Part shown: positions 47,773 through 56,000 of the stretch, piece after piece | How positions within the stretch are numbered: the stretch's first letter is position 1 | Layout of the letters: each line of letters starts with the position of its first letter | NCBI RefSeq assembly: GCF_001515305.1 | Contig: NZ_LNQV01000006.1 | Coordinates: 62,001 to 126,000 of the forward strand | Direction: 5' to 3' | DNA from: Aquitalea pelogenes | GTDB taxonomy: Bacteria; Pseudomonadota; Gammaproteobacteria; Burkholderiales; Chromobacteriaceae | DNA length: 64,000 bases | Position numbers and translations under genes: made by a program | The notes under the pieces: generated by a model | Told to the model about the DNA's origin: nothing | Seen by the model: only the letters and a program-made list of their open reading frames with translations | The model's database searches: none

Positions 47773-48345
47773 TTGATAAAGTCTGCTGGATATACCTTGT
47801 TTGAGCTGATGATTGTCATTGTGATAGCCAGTATCGTGATGGCAATGGCGGTAGCTGGCTATCGCACCACACTGGATAGCAGCAATGTCAGCGCTGAAAT
47901 CAATGCCTTGAGTCTGGATCTGGCTTATGCCAGAAACGAGGCAATCAAGCAGGGGCAAAACGTGCTGTTGTGTGCCACCAGTAATCCCGGCAGCAGCTCT
48001 CCCACATGCAATAACGCCAGCAGCCTGGCCACTGGCTGGGTGGTGATGCTGGCCAGTGGCAATACCTGCACGGTAAGCAATGGCTTGGCTGCCAGTTCGG
48101 TACTGCGTGTTGCCTCAGGGGCGACAACCGGCGATTCCATCACCTTTGCCTATTCAGGCAGCAATACTTCCAATGGCATCTGTTTTTCCCGTCTGGGTAC
48201 CGGCACCACCGGCAAGTTCACGGTGGCCGCGGCCACTGCCAGCACCAGCGCCAACCAGTTCAACAAGCAATGTCTGTATGTGAGTAATGCCGGCCTGCTG
48301 CATGTGGTCAAGTCCGGCAACAGTGACGCATTCGGGAGCTGCTGA
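47773..48345 (+). CDS. fimT: Minor pilin FimT/GspH type, operon 2
   Basis: 190-aa prepilin opening operon 2. The only in-frame start before the helix is TTG 47773, with AAAGG 10 bases upstream; a stop (TAA) lies 16 bases further up. Leader MIKSAG, cleavage before YTLFELMIVIVIASIVMAMA: the +1 residue is Tyr instead of Phe, while Glu +5 is present. The globular part has the GspH pattern SAEINALSLDLAYARNEAIKQG and several Cys. A TTG start may keep expression low. The gene ends 1 base before pilV. Confidence 0.86.
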   Translation: MIKSAGYTLFELMIVIVIASIVMAMAVAGYRTTLDSSNVSAEINALSLDLAYARNEAIKQGQNVLLCATSNPGSSSPTCNNASSLATGWVVMLASGNTCTVSNGLAASSVLRVASGATTGDSITFAYSGSNTSNGICFSRLGTGTTGKFTVAAATASTSANQFNKQCLYVSNAGLLHVVKSGNSDAFGSC

Positions 48346-48346
48346 G

Positions 48347-48865
48347 ATGGAGATGGCCAAAACACCGTTATCTGCCGGCTTTACCCTGCTGGAAGTCCTG
48401 GTTGCCCTGCTGGTGATTTCGATTGGCTTGCTGGGCATGGCCGGTGTGCAGGCGCTCAGCATCAACAATACCAATACCGCGCGCATGCGAGGTATTGCGG
48501 CCATCAAGGCCGAAAGCCTGGCTGCCGCCATGCATGCCAATACGGCGTATTGGCAAAACGTGAGCGGCACGGTGAGCCAGAGCACGGTGCTGGCACTCAA
48601 TACCGGCAGTTGCGGCAGCAGCACCTGCACGGCATCCCAGGTGGCTGGCTATGATGTGTCGCAATGGAGCAGTGAGCTGTCATCCAGCCAGCTAGCCTTG
48701 CCATCTGCATCCGGCACCTTCTCTTGCACCTCCAGTACCACGGCACCGGTGTCTTGCACCATCACCGTTTCCTGGCAGGAAAAAACCATGGCCCCCGCCC
48801 TGACCTCCACGACGGCCAGCAGCGCCTTTGCCTCGGCCAGTTACCAGATGGTGGTGCAGCCATGA
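48347..48865 (+). CDS. pilV: Minor pilin PilV, operon 2
   Basis: 172-aa prepilin: leader MEMAKTPLSAG, then FTLLEVLVALLVISIGLLGM, followed by the PilV-type GIAAIKAESLAAAMHANTAY helix and six Cys in the globular domain. ATG 48347 is 1 base after fimT; a second ATG at 48353 is possible. Its stop overlaps pilW by 4 bases. Clearly paralogous in order and design to PilV of operon 1, but divergent in the globular part. Confidence 0.88.
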   Translation: MEMAKTPLSAGFTLLEVLVALLVISIGLLGMAGVQALSINNTNTARMRGIAAIKAESLAAAMHANTAYWQNVSGTVSQSTVLALNTGSCGSSTCTASQVAGYDVSQWSSELSSSQLALPSASGTFSCTSSTTAPVSCTITVSWQEKTMAPALTSTTASSAFASASYQMVVQP

Positions 48866-49635
48866 CACAAGGTGTTGCGAATCGTCGCCTGCAGCAGGGT
48901 CTGACGCTGATCGAGCTGATGGTGGCCATGACCATCGGCCTGCTGTTTCTGCTGGCCTTGTCGGCGCTATTTTTGTCGTTCAAGCAAACCAGCCTGCATC
49001 AGGGGGGGGGTGCCCAGATGCAGGATGACCAGCGCATGGCCATGACCATTCTCAGTCAGGTCATCCAGTCGGCCGGGTATTTTCCCAATCCAGCCTCGGC
49101 CACCGTATCTTCTGCACTGGCTGCGGATAGCACCTCGGTGAGCGGTGTGTCCTTCAGTGCCGGGCAAGTCATTTACGGGGTGGACAGCGGTGTCGCCAGT
49201 AGCCCTGACACGCTCTATGTGCGTTACCAGAGTGCACAGAACGATGGGGTGGTGAATTGTCAGGGCGGGACCAATGCCTCTTCCACCACGGCGACATATA
49301 TCAATCAGTTATCGGCATCTGCCACTGCACTGCAACTGACCTGTGGCCTGAATGGGGCGACGGCGGTCGGAGTGGTGGGCGGTGTCAATCTGTCTGCGGC
49401 CACCACCTGCAATCGTGTCGGCTATGTCGGCATCAGCAATGTGAAATTCCTGTATGGACTGGACCCGTCCGGTAGCGGCTCGGTCACGCGCTATGCATCA
49501 GCCGGTGTGGTGAGTAACTGGTCGTATGTGTATGCAGTAAAGCCGATCATCACCCAGCTTTACTGCTTTCAGCAGGGGGGGGCACCGCAATCGGTCACCT
49601 TCTCGCAAACCATATCCCTGCCAAACCAGCAATGA
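48862..49635 (+). CDS. pilW: Minor pilin PilW, operon 2, with two G8 tracts
   Basis: 257-aa prepilin with cleavage in LQQG|LTLIELMVAMTIGLLFLLAL (Leu +1, Glu +5), followed by the PilW block QMQDDQRMAMTILSQVIQSAGYF. Two runs of eight G's occur inside the coding sequence, at codons about 47-49 and 238-240. The first encodes Gly-Gly-Gly after SLHQ, the second Gly-Gly after CFQQ. Such tracts are classical slipped-strand hot spots, so expression could be switched on and off. ATGA overlap with pilV before and pilX after. Confidence 0.88.
   Translation: MTQGVANRRLQQGLTLIELMVAMTIGLLFLLALSALFLSFKQTSLHQGGGAQMQDDQRMAMTILSQVIQSAGYFPNPASATVSSALAADSTSVSGVSFSAGQVIYGVDSGVASSPDTLYVRYQSAQNDGVVNCQGGTNASSTTATYINQLSASATALQLTCGLNGATAVGVVGGVNLSAATTCNRVGYVGISNVKFLYGLDPSGSGSVTRYASAGVVSNWSYVYAVKPIITQLYCFQQGGAPQSVTFSQTISLPNQQ
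49002..49009 (+). repeat. G8 homopolymer in pilW (first)
   Basis: Eight consecutive G's inside the pilW frame of operon 2. Gain or loss of one base would stop the protein early. Confidence 0.9.
49575..49582 (+). repeat. G8 homopolymer in pilW (second)
   Basis: A second run of eight G's near the 3' end of the same gene; a shift here would alter only the last 20 residues and the overlap with pilX. Confidence 0.9.
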
Positions 49636-50189
49636 GGAACGTGCGGATGCGGCCACCAGCCAGACGAAGGTGTCAGCAGCATAGCCGGGGCTTTGCCTTG
49701 ATCATCTCGTTACTGTTTCTGATGATCATCGCCATCCTGTGCGTGATGCTGATGCGCAGCATGGGCCTGCAAGGAAGGATGGCCGGCGGCTTTCGCGAGA
49801 AGGGGCGTTCCTTCGAGGCCGCCCAGGCGGCGCTGGTGTATGCCGAATGGTGGCTGGCGCAGGGGAATGGCAGTACTGGCAGCAGCTGTTCCTCTGTCGT
49901 GACCAGCGCGGTGGTGTGCTCCAATGCGCTGAGCAGCCCCACTACGGTGCCGTGGACTGTCGGTGTCAGCTATACCCCCAGCGGCATGAGCATTGCCTCT
50001 GGCGGGGTATCCATGTATGCCGCCAAGCCCATGTTCTACATCCAGTACGTCGGTGTCAGCAGTACTACCGGTTACAGCATCTATCGCATCAGTGCAGTCG
50101 GTTATGGCGGTAACAGCCAGGCGGTAACCGTACTGCAAAGTACCTATGCAATGAGTACCAGCGGCAGTGTGCAGAATGTCGGTCAGTAA
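49632..50189 (+). CDS. pilX: Minor pilin PilX, operon 2
   Basis: 185-aa prepilin-like protein with a basic leader (RPPARRRCQQHSRG), cleavage before FALIISLLFLMIIAILCVML, and the PilX conserved part GRMAGGFREKGRSFEAAQAALVYAEWW. Starts at an ATGA overlap with pilW. In this intact copy the start and helix are in one frame, which supports the frameshift explanation for the operon 1 copy. It is followed by the PilY1 homologue. Confidence 0.88.
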   Translation: MRNVRMRPPARRRCQQHSRGFALIISLLFLMIIAILCVMLMRSMGLQGRMAGGFREKGRSFEAAQAALVYAEWWLAQGNGSTGSSCSSVVTSAVVCSNALSSPTTVPWTVGVSYTPSGMSIASGGVSMYAAKPMFYIQYVGVSSTTGYSIYRISAVGYGGNSQAVTVLQSTYAMSTSGSVQNVGQ

Positions 50190-50226
50190 ACCAGCCAGCC
50201 ACCTGCGTGCGGGGAGAAAACAGCAG

Positions 50227-53200
50227 ATGAACAAGATGAATACAGCCAATCTTGAGTGCCATGCAAACCGCTTGTTGCAATGGCTGGGCTGGAGTGGACT
50301 GTTGTGCAGTGGCGTTGCCGCAGCCTCCACCCTGACCGTGGTGGACAACTTCACCGGTACGGCCAACTCGGTCAACTGGTATGCCTATGGTGCATTGAGT
50401 GCCAGCCAGACCACGACCAGTACCAGCAGCCCTGGGGCCTGTCTGACGGCGGGCAGCACCACGGCAGGTTCGTCCGGGGCTGCAAGTTCCACCAGTGCCG
50501 GCATCATTCCGGCTTGCGGCTCCGGTACCGGTGGTACCACCGGTACCATTCCCGATGCCTCCGGCAAAGGTGCCTTGCGACTGACCAATAACAAGAATTA
50601 TCAGACTGGCGGTATCATTTATGCGGGGGACAGCAATGGCTATGCCTTCCCGGCCAATACCGGCATCAATGCTACCTGGACCAGCTACAGTTACGGCGGT
50701 ACCGGCGCTGATGGCTTGAGCTTCTTCTTGTTGTCTTCCGCGCAGAAGATTACCGCACCCTCTTCACTGGGGGCCAATGGTGGTTCGCTGGGTTATTCCT
50801 GCTCCAATCAAAGCGGCAATGCCACCAACAAAACCATGACCGGCTATGGCTCAACCGGGATTCACAATGGCTATCTGGCCATCGGCATGGATGAATTCGG
50901 CAATTTTTCCAATAAAAGCGATAACACGGCATCGGGGAGCAGTTCAGGGCAAACCGCCGGGGCGATTGCCATTCGTGGCAAGGGTGATATCAGTAATGAC
51001 ACCTATCCCAGCTATGGCTCAACTTCCATCATCAACATGTGCAAGAATGGCAGCCTCAATGGCACAGCCATTTCGGATTACCCGTTTTACAGCCTGAGTG
51101 GTACTACCAACGGGGCATACAAGGTGTCCAGCAGCACTCCGCTGTATGAATCGGCCACCACGCGGGCCAGTGCCAAGCCACATAGCTATCAGCTGCAAAT
51201 CACCACCGGCAACTTGCTGACCCTGCGTTACAGCTATAACGGCGGCACCTGGACCACCATTGCCAATGGCATCGATATCACCTCGATTGGCGGTACTCTG
51301 CCGTCCTATCTCACCTTCGGCTTTGCCGCTTCGACTGGTGGTTCCACCAACTACCACGAAATCACATGCTTCCAGGCGGCCCCGCTGACCACGTCCAATA
51401 GCGGTGCCGGGCTTAACCAGCAGTCGTCCGAAGTACAGACCGGCAGTCAGGCTTATCTGGCTTATTACAATTCCAGTAACTGGTATGGTGGAGTGACATC
51501 AAACGCCATTACCGCAGACTCCTCCGGCACGGTGTCGGTTGCCAGTACCGCTACCTGGGATGGTGGCTGCAACCTGACCGGCGGTTCTTGCTCCACCACC
51601 GGCACCACCATTGCCAGCGCGCAGGGTTCCGCCAGTCGCAGCATTCTGAGCTGGAATGACAGTAGCAAGGCTGGCGTGGCATTTCAGCTGGGCAATCTGA
51701 GCAGCACGCAACAGACGGCGCTGAATTCTTCCTCCACCCTGGCGGCTTATCTGCGTGGCGACCGCAGCAACGAAACCAGCACCTATCGCGCGCGTACCAG
51801 TGTGATGGGGGATGTGATCAACTCAGGCCCGACCTGGGTGGGACCGCCGCTCAAGAGCTATGGCGCTACCTGGTCGGACAAGATTGTCAGTGGGGCCTCC
51901 CTGCCGGAAAACGGCAACAGCGCGGTGACGTATCCCACCTTTGCCACCAATAACCTGACGCGTACCAATATGGTGTTTGTCGGTGCCAACGACGGCATGC
52001 TGCATGGCTTCCGTAGCGGGGCTTACAACAGCTCCGGGGTGTACGACAGCAGCAGTACCAATGACGGCAAGGAATTGCTGGCCTACGTACCGGGTACGGT
52101 GGTGACATCCAATCTGGCCAGCTACAGCAACATCATTTATTCGCATGCCTACTTTGTGGATGCCACACCGGGTAGCGGCGACGTGTTCTACAACAACAGC
52201 TGGCATACCTGGCTGGTGGGCGGCATGGGTACCGGTGGCAAGGGCATTTATGCGCTGGATGTCACCACCCCGGCCAATTTCTCCGAATCCAATGCCGCCA
52301 GCCTGGTAAAAGGGGAGTGGAACAGTTCAACCATCAGTTGTACTTACACTAATGGTTCTTGCGGAAGTGATCTGGGTTACACCGTCGGCACGCCGGTGAT
52401 CACCCGTTTTCATAACGGCAAATGGGGTGCGGTATTCGGAAATGGCTACAACAGCTCAACCGGGGTGGCGTCCATTTTCGTGATGATGATAGACCCCAGC
52501 ACCGGCGCGGAAACCTTCTACGAATACTCTACCGGCTATGGCCCCAGCAAGGACCCTACCGGCAACAGTTCCAATAACGGCATTTACTATGTCACCCCGG
52601 TGGATCTGGACAGCGACAATATTGCCGATTACGTCTATGCCGGCGATTTGTTCGGTAATATGTGGCGTTTTGACCTGACCAGCAGCGACCCCACCAAATG
52701 GGTGGTATCCAGCTATTCCGGCACCAAGCAGCCGCTGTTCTCCACCCCGGTCAATACCACCACCAGCGGCAGCACCACCACCAAGACATTGCAGCCAATC
52801 ACCACCAAGCCGGTGGTGGCTACGCTGAAGGCCAGCTCCACCCTGCCACGGGTGATGGTGTATTTCGGCACCGGCAGCAAAGTGTCGGCCACGGTCAGCA
52901 GTTCCAGCACCTATGCTTCTGGTGACCAGTATTTCTATGGGGTGTGGGACTGGAATGTCAGTGCCTGGAATGCGCTGTCCTCCACCCAGTTTGCCACCAC
53001 CTCCAACAGCCCGGGTACCTTGAGCGCCTCCCAGCTGGTAACCCAGACCCTCAGCTCCACCACCACCTCCAGCAGTACCACGGTGGCAACGTATGGTGCC
53101 ACTACCAGCAATACCGTGTGCTGGGTGGATACCTCGTCCTGCACCAGCAATACCCAGTATGGCTGGAAGTTCTATTTCCCTTACAGCAGCAGCCAGAGCG

Positions 53201-53577
53201 AGCAACTGATCTACAACCCGCAATACCTGAATGGGGCAATTACCTTCAGCACCACCATTCCCGCGGTCAACAACATCACGTCCTGTACCAATAGTGTGGA
53301 TACCGGCTGGAGTTATGCCTTGAGCCCGGCCAGTGGCGGCAATTTCACCACCTCTTATTTTGCCAACAGCAGTGGCACCTTCAGCGGAGTGAACGGGCTG
53401 GTGGTGAATGCAGTGCAATTGAGCGCCACCGGTTCTTTCCAGGTGGTGACCTATAGCGGGGCAACCTATCTGGTGTATCAAACCTCATCCGGCTACGCCA
53501 CCGGTAATGTTATTGCGGTCAACACCCAGGGTGTTTCCACCAGTGGCTCCCGTCTGACCTGGATTGAATTGAGATAA
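50227..53577 (+). CDS. pilY1: Pilus tip adhesin PilY1 homologue with lectin-like N-terminal domain, operon 2
   Basis: 1116-aa secreted protein; hydrophobic export segment about 15-35 (LQWLGWSGLLCSGVAAAS). Residues about 38-380 look like an L-type lectin/ConA jelly-roll: VDNFTGTANSVNWYAYG, then TWTSYSYGGTGADGLSFFLL, GYLAIGMDEFGNF, PHSYQLQITTGNLLTLRYSY and PSYLTFGFAASTGG. There is no MIDAS motif. The C-terminal half (about 520-1100) is the PilY1 propeller, with VGANDGMLHGF and the calcium loop DLDSDNIADYVYAGD near 793. So the tip module differs from that of operon 1, suggesting carbohydrate binding. Start at ATG 50227 after GGGGAG. Confidence 0.88.
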   Translation: MNKMNTANLECHANRLLQWLGWSGLLCSGVAAASTLTVVDNFTGTANSVNWYAYGALSASQTTTSTSSPGACLTAGSTTAGSSGAASSTSAGIIPACGSGTGGTTGTIPDASGKGALRLTNNKNYQTGGIIYAGDSNGYAFPANTGINATWTSYSYGGTGADGLSFFLLSSAQKITAPSSLGANGGSLGYSCSNQSGNATNKTMTGYGSTGIHNGYLAIGMDEFGNFSNKSDNTASGSSSGQTAGAIAIRGKGDISNDTYPSYGSTSIINMCKNGSLNGTAISDYPFYSLSGTTNGAYKVSSSTPLYESATTRASAKPHSYQLQITTGNLLTLRYSYNGGTWTTIANGIDITSIGGTLPSYLTFGFAASTGGSTNYHEITCFQAAPLTTSNSGAGLNQQSSEVQTGSQAYLAYYNSSNWYGGVTSNAITADSSGTVSVASTATWDGGCNLTGGSCSTTGTTIASAQGSASRSILSWNDSSKAGVAFQLGNLSSTQQTALNSSSTLAAYLRGDRSNETSTYRARTSVMGDVINSGPTWVGPPLKSYGATWSDKIVSGASLPENGNSAVTYPTFATNNLTRTNMVFVGANDGMLHGFRSGAYNSSGVYDSSSTNDGKELLAYVPGTVVTSNLASYSNIIYSHAYFVDATPGSGDVFYNNSWHTWLVGGMGTGGKGIYALDVTTPANFSESNAASLVKGEWNSSTISCTYTNGSCGSDLGYTVGTPVITRFHNGKWGAVFGNGYNSSTGVASIFVMMIDPSTGAETFYEYSTGYGPSKDPTGNSSNNGIYYVTPVDLDSDNIADYVYAGDLFGNMWRFDLTSSDPTKWVVSSYSGTKQPLFSTPVNTTTSGSTTTKTLQPITTKPVVATLKASSTLPRVMVYFGTGSKVSATVSSSSTYASGDQYFYGVWDWNVSAWNALSSTQFATTSNSPGTLSASQLVTQTLSSTTTSSSTTVATYGATTSNTVCWVDTSSCTSNTQYGWKFYFPYSSSQSEQLIYNPQYLNGAITFSTTIPAVNNITSCTNSVDTGWSYALSPASGGNFTTSYFANSSGTFSGVNGLVVNAVQLSATGSFQVVTYSGATYLVYQTSSGYATGNVIAVNTQGVSTSGSRLTWIELR

Positions 53578-53579
53578 AC

Positions 53580-54032
53580 ATGAAACACAGCCGCAAACCG
53601 GTGACCGGCTTTACCCTGGTGGAACTGGTAGTCACCATGGCCATTCTGGGGCTCCTGCTGGCCATTGCCATTCCGGCATATACCAGTTATGTGCAAAAGG
53701 GGAACCGCCCGGCTGCCAAGACAGCGTTGCTGGAGCTGGCTGCGCGCGAGGAGTCCTACTACGCGCTGAACAATGTCTATGCTTCCCAGCCGACCACGCT
53801 GGGCTACAGCGCCAACAGCATTTCTGTCCCCGGCAGCAGCCAGAACTACTACACGGTGACGGTGGCCTCGGCTACCAGCGGCACGGTGCCTGGCTACACG
53901 CTACAAGCCACGCCCGTGACCGGCAGTGTGCAGGCCAGCGATGCCTGTGTGATCTATCAGCTGGATTCTCTGGGTAACAAAACCAATGTCACCTCCACGG
54001 GCGGCACGGTCAGCACCAGCAACTGCTGGTAG
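53580..54032 (+). CDS. pilE: Type IV pilin-like minor pilin PilE, operon 2
   Basis: 150-aa prepilin, leader MKHSRKPVTG and cleavage before FTLVELVVTMAILGLLLAIAIPAY, then NRPAAKTALLELAAREESYYALNN. Two cysteines near the end (DACVIYQLD and SNCW) form the usual C-terminal disulfide loop. It starts 2 bases after pilY1 and closes operon 2. It is a paralogue of the PilE that closes operon 1. No strong terminator is visible directly after it. Confidence 0.9.
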   Translation: MKHSRKPVTGFTLVELVVTMAILGLLLAIAIPAYTSYVQKGNRPAAKTALLELAAREESYYALNNVYASQPTTLGYSANSISVPGSSQNYYTVTVASATSGTVPGYTLQATPVTGSVQASDACVIYQLDSLGNKTNVTSTGGTVSTSNCW

Positions 54033-54521
54033 CACTGCTTGTAGGGCTTGTCCCATCCCTTGCGCTCATTGCCACTGGCGATGAGCCGCGTGCTGTGCGC
54101 GCCATGTTTCAGGCGCGGTGAATCCGTGTTCTGCCATGTCTATCTGCTGTTTTCCAACTTGTTCATGTCATATTTCTTTGCGTGAAGACACCTTGCCGGT
54201 TTGGCGGCTGCTGCTTGGCTTTTATCGGGAAATTGATGTGTTTTTGCTGAATTTTCATCGTTTTTCTCCTGTGTTCAAATTTCCTGATAAAAGCTTTTTT
54301 TTCAATGGCTTGTCCTGTCATCACCGGTGGCTGCCTGCCACTTTTGCGTGTTTAAAATAATATTCATTGTGGCGTTTTGTTAAACGCGTGATTAGAATTG
54401 GTGCGCCGAGATGCAATGGAAAATCCAGTTGATACAAGGATTTGACAGCTTTGGATACTGTAGCCAGGTATCGACTGTTTAAAAAATTGCCACTCGCTTT
54501 GTCAATGACAGGAGAAACAGC
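54033..54521. other. Region between pilus operon 2 and gabT
   Basis: 489 bases with no credible gene; 54140-54500 is A/T-rich. Near gabT there are repeated GATAC units: TTGATAC (54429-54435), GGATAC (54453-54458) and the inverted GTATC (54468-54472), plus TTGACA at 54442-54447. These could be a regulator site and promoter for gabT, but no clean -10 box pairs with the TTGACA. Confidence 0.4.
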
Positions 54522-55787
54522 ATGAGCAACAAGGACCTGATGCAGCGCAAGGCGGATGCAACACCGCGTGGCGTGGGCGTCATGTGTACGTTCTTTGCCG
54601 ACAAGGCCAAGAACGCCGAAGTATGGGATGTGGAAGGCAACCGTTATATCGACTTCGCCGGTGGTATCGGCGTACTGAATACCGGCCATCTGCATGCCAG
54701 GGTGCAGGCCGCCGTGGCCGAGCAACTGAACCGCTTCAGCCATACCTCGTATTCCATCATTCCCTACGAATCCTATGTCAGCGTGGCTGAAAAGCTGAAC
54801 CAGCTGACACCGGGCAATTTCGCCAAGAAAACCGCCTTCTTCAGCACCGGCGCGGAAGCCGTGGAGAACGCCATCAAGGTGGCCCGCGCTGCCACTGGCC
54901 GTCCGGGTGTGATTGCCTTTGGCGGTGCCTTTCACGGCCGCACCATGCTGGGCATGGCGCTGACCGGCAAGGTGGCCCCGTACAAGATCGGTTTTGGTCC
55001 GTTCGTAGGCGAGATCTACCACGCCGCTTATCCGAATGCCATGCACGGTGTGTCGGTTGAGGATTCGCTGGCCAGCATCGAAAAGCTGTTCAAGTTCGAT
55101 ATCGAAGCCAAGCGCGTAGCCGCCATCATCTTCGAGCCGGTACAGGGCGAGGGTGGTTTCAATATCGCACCGACAGAGTGGGTGGTGGCACTGCGCCAGC
55201 TGTGTGATACCCACGGCATCGTGCTGATTGCCGACGAAGTGCAGGCCGGCTTTGCCCGTACCGGCAAGCTGTTTGCCATGGAGCACTACCCGGTTGCCCC
55301 TGACCTCACCACCATGGCCAAGTCGCTGGCCGGTGGCTTCCCGCTGTCCGCGCTGGTGGGCAAGGCCGAGCTGATGGATGTATCGGCTCCCGGCGCGCTG
55401 GGCGGCACCTATGCCGGCAGCCCGCTGGGCCTGGCTGCGGCCGGTGCGGTGATTGATGTCATCCGCGAAGAAAACCTGCTGGAGCGTTCCAACAAGCTGG
55501 GCGACTTGCTGAAGGAAAAGCTGCACAGCCTGAAAAAGGACATTCCGCAGATTGCCGACGTGCGCGGCCTGGGTGCCATGGTGGCCGTGGAGTTCAACCA
55601 GCCGGGCACGCACCAGCCGGATGCCGAATTCACCAAGAAGGTACAGACCAAGGCGCTGGAATCCGGCCTGATCCTGCTGACCTGCGGGGTGTACGGCAAT
55701 GTGCTGCGTTTCCTGTTCCCGCTCACCATCGAAGACGAAATCTTCGCCGAAGCGCTGGCCAAGCTGGAAGCCGCGCTGAAGGCCTGA
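54522..55787 (+). CDS. gabT: 4-aminobutyrate aminotransferase
   Basis: PLP-dependent class III aminotransferase that converts GABA and 2-oxoglutarate to succinate semialdehyde and glutamate. The 421-aa product has VWDVEGNRYIDFAGGIGVLN near residue 35, FFSTGAEAVENAIKVARA near 106, EPVQGEGGF near 206, DEVQAGFARTGKLFA near 237 and the PLP lysine in TMAKSLAGGFP near 268. The ribosome site AGGAG precedes the ATG. The GABA permease gene follows, forming a gabT-gabP unit without gabD. Confidence 0.95.
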   Translation: MSNKDLMQRKADATPRGVGVMCTFFADKAKNAEVWDVEGNRYIDFAGGIGVLNTGHLHARVQAAVAEQLNRFSHTSYSIIPYESYVSVAEKLNQLTPGNFAKKTAFFSTGAEAVENAIKVARAATGRPGVIAFGGAFHGRTMLGMALTGKVAPYKIGFGPFVGEIYHAAYPNAMHGVSVEDSLASIEKLFKFDIEAKRVAAIIFEPVQGEGGFNIAPTEWVVALRQLCDTHGIVLIADEVQAGFARTGKLFAMEHYPVAPDLTTMAKSLAGGFPLSALVGKAELMDVSAPGALGGTYAGSPLGLAAAGAVIDVIREENLLERSNKLGDLLKEKLHSLKKDIPQIADVRGLGAMVAVEFNQPGTHQPDAEFTKKVQTKALESGLILLTCGVYGNVLRFLFPLTIEDEIFAEALAKLEAALKA

Positions 55788-56000
55788 TGCCGTCAGGCAG
55801 GCCAGGCTGATCCGTCCCGGTCGGCCTTTCTGTCCCGGCTAGCTGTAAGCACGGGCGTGCACCACCGCTGCCTGCCGGTAGCGGCAGGGTGTCGCCTGTG
55901 TCCAAGAAGTAATGTGGGTCATTTCAAAAAACATAAAACAATAAAACGACATGACTGGCGGACCTGCCCACGCGGGCTGCCGGTTTTGGGAGAATCTTTC

